NCBI GenBank assembly: GCA_002049455.2
Contig: KV919171.1
Span: 1 to 56,346 of the forward strand
Direction of reading: 5' to 3'
Length of the DNA: 56,346 nucleotides
Source: Porphyra umbilicalis
Taxonomy: Eukaryota > Rhodophyta > Bangiophyceae > Bangiales > Bangiaceae
This document shows positions 34,480-45,565 of the stretch, in pieces. Position 1 is the stretch's first letter. The number at the start of each line of letters is the position of its first letter. The notes beneath the pieces are model-generated. The model was not told where the DNA came from. It saw only the letters and a list, made by a program, of their open reading frames with translations, and made no database searches. A program made the position numbers and the translations under genes.

Positions 34480-35337
34480 CTAGCAACGGTCGACCTCCAG
34501 CGCTACCAAGGCGTCGCGAACTCTAAGAGGCATCTCGTCTCGATGAGGGTGCACCCGCAATCGTCGGATACGTTGATACATACGCAGCTCCTCGCGACGG
34601 ACAGGGGTCATCCTCCCTTTGCGAGCTTTCGGCATGTTCCTGCCACTCTTGCGCTGCCACTCTTTGAACGCGTTGAGGGTGGCAAGGCACCAACGATGGA
34701 ACCTCCGAGAAGAAGAATTCCCGACGTCCCAGACGAATCCTACGGAGGTCAGCTGCTCGCCCCACACCGAGTCCGGTCCAAAAGGCTGGTGGGACGTTCG
34801 GAGCAGTCGCACGTCATACCCCAGGTTGCGTGGGAAGACGGGGTCTTCGTAGGCGTCGGGGGGAGCTGGATGACAGTGGCCTGTAGCGTCTTTGAGGCGC
34901 AGCAATGCGCCAACCAGGGCCCGACTTGCGGCTGGACCTTGCAGCGTGCCACGAGAAGCAGCCAAGACGTTTGCGCACTTGTGCGTCGACGGGTCGTTCT
35001 CATTGTAGATGCCACCGCTCGTCGCGATGAGGCACGCCTCGACCCTCCAGGCCCACCACGACGCGCGCACGGTCAACATGGACGAGTCCTCCCACCTTGC
35101 AATCACGACAAAATAGCAGTGCTCTGGCCGCCGCAGGAGCCGAAACAGGCGGCCAGGAACCTTCTGAGTGATGTTAAACCCCGCGGCCCCGCTCGCGCAC
35201 TTGTTGCTTTTGTTGATCTTGCGAGCACTCTCTCGGTGATAATTCAACCGCACCTTCCCCCACCGCGAGCGGCCGTTGTACTCCTCCTCGTGAACTGAGG
35301 GGGAATTTGGGTCCCAGTAGAAGATGGTGTACCCCAC
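34480..35337 (-). CDS. Unknown protein C of the protease cassette
   Basis: Unrecognised, 285 residues from the first in-frame Met, with balanced composition (KVPGRLFRLLRRPEHCYFVV, WEDSSMLTVRASWWAWRVEA, NLGYDVRLLRTSHQPFG) and a basic C-terminal tail (GRNMPKARKGRMTPVRREEL). It overlaps the end of the acidic frame upstream by about 94 bases and is in the same frame as the protease frame. The readable text appears to begin before the Met (VGYTIFYWDPN), so it may be the C-terminal part of a larger protein interrupted by shifts, not an independent gene. Confidence 0.55.
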   Translation of the reverse strand: MGYTIFYWDPNSPSVHEEEYNGRSRWGKVRLNYHRESARKINKSNKCASGAAGFNITQKVPGRLFRLLRRPEHCYFVVIARWEDSSMLTVRASWWAWRVEACLIATSGGIYNENDPSTHKCANVLAASRGTLQGPAASRALVGALLRLKDATGHCHPAPPDAYEDPVFPRNLGYDVRLLRTSHQPFGPDSVWGEQLTSVGFVWDVGNSSSRRFHRWCLATLNAFKEWQRKSGRNMPKARKGRMTPVRREELRMYQRIRRLRVHPHRDEMPLRVRDALVALEVDRC

Positions 35338-36038
35338 AAGATGTTGCGCGATGATTCCCGCGGCTCAAGATGCAGGTCCTCAGGATCCTCGATACCCCAA
35401 GCCGGTTGCACACCCGAGCCGACCGCGTTGTCGACCGCAGCCCGTTTTGCTTGTACGCGCCTCCAGATGTGCGCGCGTCCTTCGTCCGGGGGGGGGGTAC
35501 CAGCCACCGAGCAGATTTCGTCAAGCCGCGTCACCCCTACTTGGCCGGGACGGATCTCGTTCTTGTGCAACAGCCCCACACGAGTGTCTTCGTCATCACT
35601 GTCGGAGTCATCGTCGTAGTCGACATCGGCACCGCTTTCGGCGTCGTCGCCACCCCTGTCAGCGTCGCAACTGACGACGTCGTCGTCGACACCATTGTCA
35701 GCGTTGTCGTCGTCGCCGCTGTCGGGGTCGGCGTGGTGGAGCCCTTCGGAGCCACCCCCAACTGGCGTTGAGGGCACCAAAGGCTGTGCCAGTGGCGGCG
35801 TCCATGGAGGCGCCAATGGTGGTGGCTGGGCGGCCACTACCCTGCCATCTGCAGGGGTGCTGTCGATCTTGGGCTGGGCGAGGGCGATCGTATGAGGCTC
35901 TCCGGCGTGGCCGCCTTCGTGGTTGACGTGTTTGCCCTTAGTCGAGAGGCGCTTCACATCAGCAACAGGATTCAGGGGCAGGGGGTTGTCGTCGATCAAC
36001 GCACAGTACGACTGGTCGATGTGAAGAGCTTCCGCCAT
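35244..36038 (-). CDS. Acidic protein B of the protease cassette
   Basis: 264 residues with a long Asp-rich segment (about 100-150), followed by balanced sequence with GQVGVTRLDEICSVAG and HIWRRVQAKRAAVDNAVG. Its ATG lies inside the end of the protease frame, with an 80-base overlap and a one-base frame shift. Either it is a separate overlapping gene started by reinitiation, or it continues the protease protein after a frameshift. No homology is recognised. Confidence 0.5.
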   Translation of the reverse strand: MAEALHIDQSYCALIDDNPLPLNPVADVKRLSTKGKHVNHEGGHAGEPHTIALAQPKIDSTPADGRVVAAQPPPLAPPWTPPLAQPLVPSTPVGGGSEGLHHADPDSGDDDNADNGVDDDVVSCDADRGGDDAESGADVDYDDDSDSDDEDTRVGLLHKNEIRPGQVGVTRLDEICSVAGTPPPDEGRAHIWRRVQAKRAAVDNAVGSGVQPAWGIEDPEDLHLEPRESSRNILWGTPSSTGTQIPPQFTRRSTTAARGGGRCG

Positions 36039-38046
36039 TGCCGTGGAAAGCCAGTGCCCGCTTCATGAACACCCGGTATGCCAACGTGTCGAGCGCCGGC
36101 GCGTTGTGGACGTCGCCTCCCTTCAGGTGATACGCGCCCCAGTAGGCCATAAAAATACCACAATCCGGTTGCACCTGCTGTTGCAAGGTTGGTGGGGAAG
36201 TCTTGATCATCCACTCGCCCGCCACAAAAGAGGCACCCACCGCCGAGGCCAGAAGCGACATCCACCACAAAACGAGGCCCGCCAGCCGCCGCTCTTCCAC
36301 TGCGTGCGCCGCCAGGTCGATCGGGCTCGCAGCCGATGGCCGCAGGCTGTCCGCCATCGACACCGTCGGGGGCGTGGCCTCCCCGTCGACTGCACACAGC
36401 GTCCAATGGTCAGCTTTAGTGTCGGACCCCGGGTGATGTAGCGGAAGGGCAAAGCGGCCCCAGTTATAAGGGTCGACGCGAGAAGCCATGGTCGCGGCAA
36501 CGTTGTCTCCCAGCGTCGTAGGCCGAGGTGTCCGTCTGGCCAGCCCGACGATACTGGGCCACACGTAGGTGGACAACCACACAACGCTCCGGCTAGCTGG
36601 TCCAGGCGGCAGTCGACGCTCGACGCACACACCAAAGGCATTAATGGCGTCGTCGTCCAGCCAACGGTACAGGGAAGGGTCAGAAAAGATGCGCAAGAAG
36701 GAGGACGTGATGTCGACCCCTCCCACGACGCACTTGACCGGGACGGGGGGGGGTGTACGTGGCGGGGACACCGCGCACTGCCTCGACTTGAGCGGCAACA
36801 GACACAGATTTGGGTTCTCTGGCAGTGGCGGCTTTTCCGCACGCCGCTGGACCGACGTACGAGCGTCTCCCCCGTCCGAGTCATCCGTCGAGGAGTCCAG
36901 GAAGCCCACCAAGCGCAGCAGAGCGTCGGGAATGGAAGTACGCCGTGCGGGAGGCGACTCAAACGCCGGCGGTGGCGTCGGCTTCCCGACGGGTGGCGCT
37001 GGAGGCGACAGCGGTTCTGACTTGTCGACCGTTCCGAGCGAGCCCTGCAACGCCCCTACGGATGACGCTTCGGCGTCAAAGTGGCACACCGCCGTCGACG
37101 CGGGTGCCGTGGGCGCGAGAGCTACCGTCACTTTGGGCGTTGGCGACGCTGGCGCCCACGCAACAGTTGCCGGCACGCAGTCCGCATCAGCAGCAGCCGC
37201 ATCTCTTCCACGCTTTACCGTCCGCTGCCGAGCCCTTGCGGTTTGACAGGCAGGTAGGAGGGGTGACAGGTGTCCACCATCGTCTTCAATTGGGCCCGCG
37301 GCGCTGGTGTGCGGCAAAACGGCCTCGATGACGTTGGCCAAGCGACTTGTATGCACGCATTGCAATCGGATCGCCTCCTCCATGATCTCCAGCCGTGTCA
37401 ATAGAGACTTGTCCGCGACAACAGCCACTTCAGCGGTGGGACCGCGGACGGCACACCCAGCTTCCGGGGTTACGCTGGAAAGCGTGCCCTCCATCGTGTC
37501 GTCGGCGGGTGTCGGTAGTCCAACCCGTGATGAGCTTGGTAGCCCCACGTCACTGCGTGTCTCCGCGGCAGGGCGCTCACAAGGGGGCTCGATGACGCCA
37601 GCAGGGGCCACGACATTGGCCGCAGACGACGGCACACTTGCTCCAGGCGGCCCGCCAATGGCAGCAGGGGCCACGACGTTGGCCGCAGAGGACGACACAA
37701 TTCCACCACCAGTGGCGCTTTCGCCAGGCAGTAGGGTCCCCACAGCGTCCTCCATGTCGACGGTCTTCCGCGTCTGCTGCAGCTGCCAACTTTGTCGGAG
37801 TTGGTCGTTCTTGGCCGCCCTTTGCCGTGCTAGCTCCTCATGCGTGGCTTTGGCAGTGGCATGTGCTCGCTCGGTTTGGAGGATGTAATCAAGCAACTCG
37901 ACTCTCCCCGCGGGGGTCAAAGACGTATGCGACAGTTGAGAGTTGAGATGCACGAGCTCCCGAGTCATCCGTGTTGCCCGATCACGTGCCGACCGCTCCT
38001 CTTTGGTTTGGGGGGCTCTTGGTGGCCGCCGTCCACGTGCAGGCAT
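35959..38046 (-). CDS. C48 (Ulp1/SENP-like) cysteine protease
   Basis: 695 residues. The N-terminus is basic and coiled-coil-like (ARDRATRMTRELVHLNSQLS), followed by an Ala/Val/Pro-rich linker with repeated SSAANVVAPA. The C-terminal third is the peptidase: WLDDDAINAFGVCVERR is the usual entry segment, then H547 (KADHWTLCAV), D566 (SMADSL), an oxyanion Gln in LQQQVQPDCG and nucleophile C629. The triad is intact. Cellular C48 enzymes cleave SUMO or NEDD8; in plants, algae and oomycetes many are carried by DNA transposons. The company of two unknown overlapping frames and the flanking 63-bp repeats favour a mobile-element origin here. Start taken at the first Met. Confidence 0.85.
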   Translation of the reverse strand: MPARGRRPPRAPQTKEERSARDRATRMTRELVHLNSQLSHTSLTPAGRVELLDYILQTERAHATAKATHEELARQRAAKNDQLRQSWQLQQTRKTVDMEDAVGTLLPGESATGGGIVSSSAANVVAPAAIGGPPGASVPSSAANVVAPAGVIEPPCERPAAETRSDVGLPSSSRVGLPTPADDTMEGTLSSVTPEAGCAVRGPTAEVAVVADKSLLTRLEIMEEAIRLQCVHTSRLANVIEAVLPHTSAAGPIEDDGGHLSPLLPACQTARARQRTVKRGRDAAAADADCVPATVAWAPASPTPKVTVALAPTAPASTAVCHFDAEASSVGALQGSLGTVDKSEPLSPPAPPVGKPTPPPAFESPPARRTSIPDALLRLVGFLDSSTDDSDGGDARTSVQRRAEKPPLPENPNLCLLPLKSRQCAVSPPRTPPPVPVKCVVGGVDITSSFLRIFSDPSLYRWLDDDAINAFGVCVERRLPPGPASRSVVWLSTYVWPSIVGLARRTPRPTTLGDNVAATMASRVDPYNWGRFALPLHHPGSDTKADHWTLCAVDGEATPPTVSMADSLRPSAASPIDLAAHAVEERRLAGLVLWWMSLLASAVGASFVAGEWMIKTSPPTLQQQVQPDCGIFMAYWGAYHLKGGDVHNAPALDTLAYRVFMKRALAFHGNGGSSSHRPVVLCVDRRQPPAPESCC

Positions 38047-38813
38047 ACCGTCTGCACCAGATGATCAACCCATGAACATATTCGCGTACACGACCAAGAC
38101 ACGTGCAGGCCAATAATACACAGGTCAGTCGCGGGAATGGGCGAACATGGACGGGACGTCTAAAGAGCAAGTCTAATGCAGAGGTTCACATAAAAAACCC
38201 GTGCTAGAGACGACACTGTGGAGCACAGGTGTTACCGACAAGCGTACCATTTCCACCAGCCATGACGGTTCTCGGTGGAGAGATGACCTGAAATCAACAC
38301 CTCTACACGCGGCGATCGAAAAAGAAGTGTCTGATAGCCGTGGAGTAATGGATGTGATACAGCAAGTGCAGAACGTGTCAGGAAAAAAATCAAGGAGCGA
38401 CCCATCCGGTGAGTTCAAAGCAGCGAACGGAAATGACATTCAGAGCAAGAATCGTGCCGGGATACAGATCACCATCAGGAGATTTCAAGCTCAGAGTCAG
38501 TTGTCGTGAACCAACGCGCACGCCACAAGATGTACACACACCGGAGGCCCACGCACGGTGGTGCATTGTCAAACACGCACCAGAGGCCCACGTGGAACGT
38601 ACTGTGGAGGGGGGATGGGGGGCCGTGAGAATGAAGGGCTGGATTGTGAGTGGAGTGACGGGCTGGATGGCGAGTGGAGTGCGAAGGACAGTGCTATTTA
38701 TACATTCACTGCGGGCCATCGGCAGCCCACGGAGCCTGCGGCGCAGGCCGCGCGCGCTGACACGCGGCCCGTGGCGCGTGCGGCATCAGCGGGGCGCGGT
38801 GGCGGTGCAGCCT

Positions 38814-39115
38814 GGACACTCGGGACCACCGCACAGTAGCACCTGAACGAACCGCGGAGAGGGTCGAAGCGGCCGGCGATTGGTCAGCGAGTGGCGGAGA
38901 AGCGCCCGATTGGGACGCCCAATGCGCGTCATCCCGCTTGGGAGAGACCAAGACAGGGGCGCCTGCAGCAACCAATGGGCGCAGCTCATCCCGATTTCTT
39001 GGACACTCGGGACCACCGCGAAGTAGCACCTGAACGAACGGGGGAGAGGGTCGAGGCGGCCGGCGATTGGTCGGCGAGTGGCGGGGGAGAGGCGCCCGAT
39101 TGGGACGCCCGATGG
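38814..39115. repeat. Direct duplication, period 187 bp
   Basis: GGACACTCGGGACCACCGC begins at 38814 and again at 39001. The copies match for about 110 bases through GGCCGGCGATTGGTC to CGCCCGATTGGGACGCCC. The second copy runs straight into the 63-bp array. Confidence 0.8.
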
Positions 39116-39290
39116 GCATTGTGGATTTTTTACAGGGCACCGATAGCAAGTATGCACTCGTGATCGGTACCCCGATCGGCATTGTGGATTTTTTACAGGG
39201 CACCGATGGCAAGTATGCACTCGTGATCGGCACCCCGATCGGCATTGTGGATTTTTTACAGGGCACCGATGGCAAGTATGCCATCGGTGC
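39098..39290 (+). repeat. 63-bp repeat array, right flank of protease cassette
   Basis: Three copies with starts at 39098, 39162 and 39225, core GATCGGTACCCCGATCGGCA then TTGTGGATTTTTTACAGGG. The plus-strand frame reads GTPIGIVDFLQGTDGKYALV, matching the left-flank array at most positions and in the same orientation. The first copy is one base longer. Confidence 0.88.
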
Positions 39291-39640
39291 ATTCTCATCG
39301 TATTGTATATTTTTCTCTCTGCATTCACCGTTCTTTGCCCACGCCCACCCCGTCCCTTCCAGGTGGAGTGCTGACTCGCGTGAGCCTGGGGCGGGAGTGT
39401 CTCCCGGAGAGGGCATACTGTCGCCCACAGTGCGTGCCACGCGGCGAACTGGCTGATTTTCCCCCGTTTTCATTGGTCGCATCTGCCAGTGCGAGCAACC
39501 CGCCCCCGGGTCTCTCGGGCGGGCACCAACTGTGGGACACTGCGGGCAGTATAATAGGGTCGGGCCCAGTCTCGGCCTTGGCAGCGAGGCCGCACTCACT
39601 TGTCAACGCTCGGCGCATGCTGTAACCGCACGACCCCACG

Positions 39641-40723
39641 ATGTCGCGGTTTAGTGACGTCTCTGGGACGCCCTCGGGGGGGGTGCGTGCCCCGCCGCTT
39701 GGCAGCGGTCGCAGGTCGGGGGCCCCTCGCACTCCCTCTGGGGGGGGGGGGGGGCCTGAATTGCCCATAGGGCCGGGCGGCGGGGCGGCGCCAGCGGGCG
39801 GGGCGGCGCCGTCAAGCCGTCTTCTCCTCCCGCCCCGGCCCTCTCCCCTCACCGCTTTTGGGGCCGGGCGGCGGGGCGCGCCCGCGGGCGGGGCACCATC
39901 GGCGGGCCGGGCACCGTCGGCGGGCCGGGCACCGTCGGCGGGCCGGGCACCGTCGGCGGGCCGGGCACCGTCGGCGGGCGGGGCACCGTCGGCGGGCGGG
40001 GCACCGTCGGCGGGCGGGGCACCATCGGCGGGCCGGGCACCGTCGGCGGGCCGGGCACCGTCGGCGGGCGGGGCGCCGTCGGCGGGCCGGGCACCGTCGG
40101 CGGGCCGGGCACCGTCGGCGGGCCGGGCACCGTCGGCGGGCGGGGCGCCGTCGGCGGGCCGGGCACCGTCGGCGGGCGGGGCGCCGTCGGCGGGCGGGGC
40201 GCCGTCGGCGGGCCGGGCGCCGTCGGCGGGCCGGGCGCCGTCGGCGGGCCGGGCGCCGTCGGCGGGCCGGGCGCCGTCGGCGGGCGGGGCGCCGTCGGCG
40301 GGCGGGGCGCCGTCGGCGGGCGGGGCGCCGTCGGCGGGCGGGGCGCCGTCGGCGGGCGGGGCGCCGTCGGCGGGCGGGGCGCCATCGGCGGGCGGGGCGC
40401 CGTCGGCGGGCGCCGACTCCTCGTCTTCTGGGAGTGGTACGAGCATGTCCCAGACGCCTCTACCGCCCGCCGGCCTGTGTGGCAGACTAGCGCGCCTCCC
40501 TTTGCCGCGGCTGCGCTACATTGGCGCCGTAGTCGCTCGCCTGCTGCACGAGCGGGCGCAGGAGGATGCGCTGGCGAAGATGGTGGTGGCGGAGCAGGCT
40601 CGTCAGAGTGCGACATGTGAGGAGCGCGCACAGAAGCGGGCGCGGGTGGAGCTGCAGCGGGCCGCCACGGTTTTTAATCACATGAAGGCGTGGGAGGGGG
40701 GGCAGGGGGGTGGTGGGGTGTAG
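39641..40723 (+). CDS. Hexapeptide-repeat protein of unknown function, 360 residues
   Basis: Unrecognised. A short N-terminal part (MSRFSDVSGTP) leads to a Gly/Pro/Ala-rich region, then about 29 copies of APSAGR or APSAGG (residues about 85-257), and a C-terminal helical region (GRLARLPLPRLRYIGAVV, then ERAQEDALAKMVVAEQARQ), ending with FNHMKAW and a Gly-rich tail. The non-repetitive, charged C-terminus is the best evidence that this frame, and not the equally open opposite strand, is coding. A TATA-like AGTATAATAGG lies about 90 bases upstream. A host gene or an element gene are both possible. Confidence 0.65.
   Translation: MSRFSDVSGTPSGGVRAPPLGSGRRSGAPRTPSGGGGGPELPIGPGGGAAPAGGAAPSSRLLLPPRPSPLTAFGAGRRGAPAGGAPSAGRAPSAGRAPSAGRAPSAGRAPSAGGAPSAGGAPSAGGAPSAGRAPSAGRAPSAGGAPSAGRAPSAGRAPSAGRAPSAGGAPSAGRAPSAGGAPSAGGAPSAGRAPSAGRAPSAGRAPSAGRAPSAGGAPSAGGAPSAGGAPSAGGAPSAGGAPSAGGAPSAGGAPSAGADSSSSGSGTSMSQTPLPPAGLCGRLARLPLPRLRYIGAVVARLLHERAQEDALAKMVVAEQARQSATCEERAQKRARVELQRAATVFNHMKAWEGGQGGGGV
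39893..40413 (+). repeat. 18-bp minisatellite, about 29 units
   Basis: Unit GCACCGTCGGCGGGCCGG with two common alternates (CACC or CGCC; CCGG or GGGG). The first copies use the CACC and CCGG forms, the last ones CGCC and GGGG, so variants are clustered as expected from slippage or unequal exchange. Every unit preserves the hexapeptide frame. Confidence 0.92.
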
Positions 40724-40899
40724 GTGGGTGGGTCCGGGGGGACGCGGGCGTCCTGGGGGACGCGGGAGACGAGAGAGAATCGGTCTGGACGAGACAGTAG
40801 GGTCGTCCCTACCCTACATATTTTTAGACTCGCATTCTAAACCGCCAGTGAGCGTAGAAGCTGCCGTGTCAGTGTCGTCGTCGTTGCAGGTAGGCAGTC

Positions 40900-41785
40900 G
40901 GCCGGCAGTGACGGACGGGTGGGTGGCGACCCGCTCCGCCGCCGCGGCGGTGGCCGCGCGGATGGCCGCCGCCGCCGCCATGACGGCGGCGGGCGCCCCC
41001 CCCGCGCCGTGGCGCCGTCAGCCACCGCCACCGCGGCTGTCAACATCCGCAGCGCTGTCGCGCCGACGAGGGGCACGACCGGCGGCTCACCGCCGGCCCC
41101 GTCGGCCACGCACCCGCCGACGAGGGCGGCGACGGGCGGCACGGCGGCGGCAGACGCGGCAACAAGGACCGCGTCGGCTTGTGGGGGCGTCAAGGCGGCG
41201 GTGCGGAGGATGGCGCCGAGGCGCAGCAGCTCCCCGTGCAACGCGTTTTGGCGGCCGCGGCCGCGGCCGCTGCCGCCGCCGCCCGCCGCAGCGGCGGCGG
41301 CCGCCGCCGCCGCCGCGGTCAACGGACCCCGGCCGACGCGTTCGAATTCGGCGGCGACTGCCGCGGGCGGCGGCCCGCACGCGGCGGCGGCGGCGACGGC
41401 GGCCCGCACGCGGCGGCGGCGGCGGCGGTGGCCCGCCGCAGCGCGTCGGACGGGTCGCCGAGAACCCGCCGCACGAGGCCGTCGAGGCGCGCCACGGCGG
41501 GCGGCGGCGGCGCTTGCGGCGGCGGCCCCGCCAAGCCGAGCATGCACAGCAGCGGGTGGAGGCGGCGGCGGGCGCCGCTGCCGCCGTCGCCGCCGCCGCC
41601 GGCCGCACCCGGACCCGCCGCCGCCGTCGCGTCGGCGAGGTGACCCGCCAGCACCTCCCCGAGGCGCGGGTGCGCCGCGAGCACCACCGCGACCGTGGCG
41701 GGGGCGCGCGCCGTCATGGGCGCCGCCTCTGGCGGGGGGGCGGCTGCGGCGGCAGCAGCGGCGGTCGCGGGAGAGGCGGACACCC

Positions 41786-41816
<31 letters not shown>

Positions 41817-42060
41817 GCCGACCGGGGCGGTGGCCCACGCCGCGTCGGCGTCTGCCTCCTCCGCGGCCGCGTCGGATGCGTCGAGGGGGTCCCCCTCCCC
41901 CCCGCCAACAGACCGCAACGCCACGGCGGTGAAGAGGAGCGTGCCGCTGTTGCAGACGAGCCACACGGGCGAGCCGAGGTGCGTCAGCGCCAGCCCGACG
42001 GCCGGCGTCACCGCCGCCCGCAAGCCGTCGGCGACGACCGCGCTCAACTTTGGGGACAAT
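40900..42060 (-). pseudogene. THADA/TRM732 (DUF2428) fragment
   Basis: THADA/Trm732 partners the tRNA 2'-O-methyltransferase FTSJ1/Trm7. Matching text appears in family order: KLSAVVADGLRAAV, then SPVWLVCNSGTLLFTAVALR (the family has RN where CN is seen), HPRLGEVLAGHLADA, RLHPLLCMLGLAG and, in a second frame, RQNALHGELLRLGAILRTA. The frame changes near 41340-41430 inside an Ala-codon repeat. Long Ala and Gly runs pad the loops. Only about 350-400 residues are present, whereas the family has well over 1,000; the N-terminal two thirds and the end are missing. The left and right limits abut unrelated sequence, so this is a displaced fragment or part of a gene with distant exons. Confidence 0.65.
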
Positions 42061-43830
<1,770 letters not shown>

Positions 43831-44018
43831 GCTTGCGACGGTTGGGGGCGGGCAGGTGATCGGCAGATAGGGCGGGGGAGGGGAGCGGGCGGTTGTACGG
43901 AATGGACAAGGATGACAGAGGTGCGCGGAGGCGGTGAGAAGCAAGGCGTGCAGGAGTGAGAGACGCGCTGGTCACAAGAGTGCTCGTCGTCGGTACGTAC
44001 GAGAGGTGGCGGCTGCAG

Positions 44019-44027
44019 CATAAATAG
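44019..44027 (-). promoter_or_regulatory. TATA-like box upstream of GDH
   Basis: Minus-strand CTATTTATG, about 190 bases before the GDH start codon. The position fits a promoter with a 5' leader. Confidence 0.45.
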
Positions 44028-44172
44028 GCCAGCAGGTTCAAAGAGAACCAGCGCCAGCAGAGCCTGCACGCAGTGCCAACAAGCGAAGGCCCGGTCGCGC
44101 AAGGTGCGGCATGCGCCCGCCAGCTTTCTCGCGACATTGCCCCCCCGTCAGAGGGGGTTGATCGGGCGAGAA

Positions 44173-44192
44173 ACGGGTTGCATGCAACCCGT
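44173..44192. promoter_or_regulatory. 20-bp perfect palindrome upstream of GDH
   Basis: ACGGGTTGCATGCAACCCGT is fully self-complementary and is followed by a second TGCATGCA. It lies about 150 bases upstream of the TATA-like box, where an activator or repressor of nitrogen metabolism could bind. The function is inferred. Confidence 0.4.
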
Positions 44193-44890
44193 TGCATGCA
44201 GCGCGCTCAGGGCGGTCTGGGGGCGGCTGCCGGCAGTCTCGCATCAGCAGAAAGAGAGAAATCGCTGGAAGTACAATCGTGTCAACGTTCCTTGCATGGG
44301 CACGGTGATTGGCCACACGACCGAGAATCGTTCACTCTCAGCGTGCTGATTGGTGTGCCCTGCAATCTCCTGCAATCTAATGTTCCATTCTCCTGCTATA
44401 GACCCAACGTGCACCACACGAGCCTCGACGTTCCACACTCTCGAAAACGGCTGGACCGGATCACGGTCGGGGATTGGACGGTGCGGCGAATGCAGCTGAC
44501 ATCTGTGCGTCCCGCCTCCGCCGGCAGGCGGGCGCGCGGCAACGTCTGTGCACGGCGAGCAGGCGGCGGAGCAGAGCGCAGGCGCGGGCCGCCTGCGGCG
44601 CCACGTCGCCATCGCCAGTCCGACAGCCGGGCTTGGCTCGCCTTCCCCAATAGCAAAGCCGTGTCGAGCCGTGCCACCTTTGTGGGATGACAAAAACGGA
44701 CACAGTAGACGGCAGCGGATGGCTACAGCAAAAAAAGACACAACACACCAGCAAACGCAAGAGACGGGGACAAGAACAGAAACAAGTCGCCCACGGGCGA
44801 CTCCATTGATCAACCACGACGACAGGCTTTCTACGTGGCCCCACGCTCGAACAGCCCATCGACGGGCAGCCCCCATCAACCGACGCGCTC
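44193..44890. other. Spacer, no gene seen
   Basis: Open frames across this stretch are short or Arg/Pro/Ala-biased. It separates the GDH 5' region from the GH31 tail. Confidence 0.45.
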
Positions 44891-45265
44891 TTAAACGGGC
44901 ATGTCGTCCAACGCCGCCGGCACCTGCCGCAGCCACAACCCCCCCAGGAGCTCTTCTCCCACCCACGGGGTGACGGGGAGCCCGTCCGCGAGCCGCCGCA
45001 CGTCGACCCGCCGCCACAAGCCCGGCGGCAGCCACACGTCCCGGGCGCGGGCGCCCTGCCTGACCACCGGCGCGACGAGCACGTTTGGGCCGAGGAGGAA
45101 GGCGTCGGCAATGCACAGCACGTCGTCCTCCAGCGGCGGTGTCGGCTCCCCCCCGTCCACGTCCGCACCGGCGTCGGCGTCTGCCCCCCACCACACTGGC
45201 CGCATGATGGGCACCGCCGCCTCGGCGGCCGCCGGCGCGGCAGCACCCGCCAGATTAACAATGAG
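44891..45265 (-). pseudogene. GH31 alpha-glucosidase C-terminal fragment
   Basis: Family 31 glycoside hydrolases release alpha-linked glucose. The fragment carries the segment after the catalytic barrel: VPIMRPVWW, DAFLLGPNVLVAPVVRQGAR and RDVWLPPGLWRRVD, ending DMPV and a stop (TAA, 44893-44891). Only about 120 residues are present, and the sequence upstream is low-complexity, with the head of the LtrA gene on the other strand close by. The nucleophile-bearing barrel is absent, so the fragment cannot be active alone. It is either the last exon of a gene whose remainder is elsewhere or a relic. Confidence 0.75.
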
Positions 45266-45565
45266 TGCGTTGAGGGGGGGGGGGGAGGGGGGGTCGGCGG
45301 TGGCGCGCGTGGACAGAGGGGATGTGGGGGCGTTTTTTTCCGGGGGGGGGGGGTTGGGGGTCGGCGCGCCGACGGCGCTGCGCGCTGCGGCTGCCGCCCG
45401 TTTGGGGGGGAGTCGGCACGCGCTCGACGGCGCGGGCACGCGCTCGACGGCGCGTCTGCACGTGCCGGGCGGGCGTGGCGCACGGGGTGGGTGGGAGGTC
45501 TGACATGCGCGCCTTGCCCGTTGCTCCGTGGCCGGCGCCTGCTGCGGTGTGCCGCCCCGCCCCAG

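Larger units (their letters stand above)
38050..39640. other. Spacer with repeats and possible promoter elements
   Basis: 38050-38800 has no convincing gene; a TATTTATA string lies at about 38695. A direct repeat and the second 63-bp array follow. AGTATAATAGG near 39546 could be a TATA element for the gene starting at 39641. Confidence 0.5.

Noticed and set aside
39893..40413. CRISPR array
   Set aside because: Units are contiguous 18-mers without unique spacers, and they lie inside a coding frame.
39325..40446. Minus-strand frame through the 18-bp repeat
   Set aside because: The repeat is open in every frame. The plus strand has the charged helical C-terminus and a TATA-like string upstream.
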